From Vibrio alfacsensis (GTDB lineage Bacteria > Pseudomonadota > Gammaproteobacteria > Enterobacterales > Vibrionaceae): a DNA stretch of 64,000 nucleotides. Within the stretch, counting starts at the first letter, position 1. Each line of letters opens with the position of its first letter. This document shows, in pieces, positions 63,640 to 64,000 of the stretch. Below the pieces are notes generated by a model. The model saw only the letters and a list, made by a program, of their open reading frames with translations. It made no database searches and was not told the DNA's origin. The position numbers and the translations under genes are program-made. The DNA lies in assembly GCF_003544875.1 (NCBI RefSeq), contig NZ_CP032093.1, positions 806,001 to 870,000 on the forward strand. Reading direction: 5' to 3'.

Positions 63640-64000
63640 GTGGCGATCACCGTTAATACTAATGTTTCAGCACTGGTTGCACAGCGCAACTTGAGCAATG
63701 CAACAGACATGCTGAACCAATCCATGGAGCGTTTGTCTTCAGGGAAGCGTATTAACAGCGCAAAAGACGACGCAGCAGGTTTGCAAATATCCAATCGCTT
63801 GCAATCGCAAATGCGAGGGCTGGATGTCGCAGTACGAAATGCAAACGACGGAATCTCCATCATGCAAACTGCCGAAGGCGCGATGGATGAAGTCACCAAT
63901 ATCATGCAACGTATGCGTGATCTTTCTTTGCAATCTTCTAACGGCTCTAACAGCAATGCAGAACGGTTAGCTTTGCAAGAAGAAGTGAGCGCACTTAATG
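63640..64000 (+). CDS. Polar flagellin, 5' part
   Basis: The gene runs off the window after about 120 codons. The N-terminal D0/D1 region is unmistakable: [18 protein letters not shown], then [20 protein letters not shown] and [21 protein letters not shown]. It starts at GTG (63640) with TTGGAGTG about 9 bases upstream. The sigma-28 promoter and position after the Dyp peroxidase gene suggest the first gene of a multi-flagellin locus (flaE in V. cholerae, flaF in V. parahaemolyticus naming). The paralogue cannot be fixed from this part, so no symbol is given. Confidence 0.93.
   Translation, partial: MAITVNTNVSALVAQRNLSNATDMLNQSMERLSSGKRINSAKDDAAGLQISNRLQSQMRGLDVAVRNANDGISIMQTAEGAMDEVTNIMQRMRDLSLQSSNGSNSNAERLALQEEVSALN

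Overview
The window is a gene-dense stretch of a gammaproteobacterial main chromosome, almost certainly a Vibrio, probably close to the V. parahaemolyticus/alginolyticus group. The evidence is gene content and order: the glnD-map | rpsB-tsf-pyrH-frr-uppS-cdsA-ispC-rseP-bamA-skp-lpxD-fabZ-lpxA-lpxB-rnhB-dnaE-accA-tilS core block, a Dyp-type peroxidase beside a polar flagellin gene, Vibrio-type DUF proteins, and a CsrB-type RNA with a GacA/VarA-type box. No tRNA, rRNA, insertion sequence, prophage, integron or CRISPR array was seen. It looks like vertically inherited chromosome, not an island.

Layout. 1-1.7 kb: the end of an AbgT-like transporter, yaiI with a coupled small gene, and a csrB-like regulatory RNA carrying about 26 GGA motifs. 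1.9-5.3 kb: small conserved genes and yqcC-truC. 5.5-9.1 kb: glnD and map on the minus strand. 9.3-29.1 kb: the long plus-strand macromolecule block, covering translation (rpsB, tsf, frr), UMP kinase, isoprenoid and phospholipid precursors (uppS, cdsA, ispC), outer-membrane assembly (rseP, bamA, skp), lipid A (lpxD, fabZ, lpxA, lpxB), replication (rnhB, dnaE) and fatty-acid synthesis (accA). 29.2-39.5 kb: tilS, a cytochrome c, glnB, yafD, then the E. coli-like mltD-gloB-yafS-rnhA-dnaQ group. 39.6-43.9 kb: fadE, gmhA, yafJ. 44-48 kb: purMN, upp and uraA with PurR-type operators. 48.2-61 kb: a syntenic block of wrbA, arsC, bepA, perM, bcp, gcvR, dapA, bamC, dapE and yffB. 61-64 kb: small membrane or lipoprotein genes, a Dyp peroxidase, and the start of a flagellin gene behind a sigma-28 promoter.

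How the genes work together. Envelope biogenesis dominates: lipid A synthesis, the BAM complex (BamA, BamC) with the chaperone Skp and protease BepA, RseP (site-2 protease of the sigma-E pathway), undecaprenyl-PP synthesis, MltD and DapA/DapE for peptidoglycan, and GmhA for the LPS heptose core. Nitrogen sensing is represented by both GlnD and its substrate GlnB. PurR-like sites link purMN/upp, uraA and possibly glnB. A FadR-like site sits in front of fadE.

Two observations go beyond routine annotation. First, several gene ends and intergenic gaps carry short degenerate tandem repeats with a period near 18-20 bp (after tsf, accA, yafS and DUF2066, and between bamC and the DUF2897 gene). The sequence differs at each site, and some overlap stop codons. 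There is also a roughly 140-bp palindromic element before lpxB with a partial second copy after the dnaQ-linked gene. Second, five conserved genes (DUF3301, DUF3549, cdsA, gloB, DUF2956) show a small reading-frame break, four or five of them near short homopolymers. Because cdsA is normally essential, base-calling errors are the simplest explanation.
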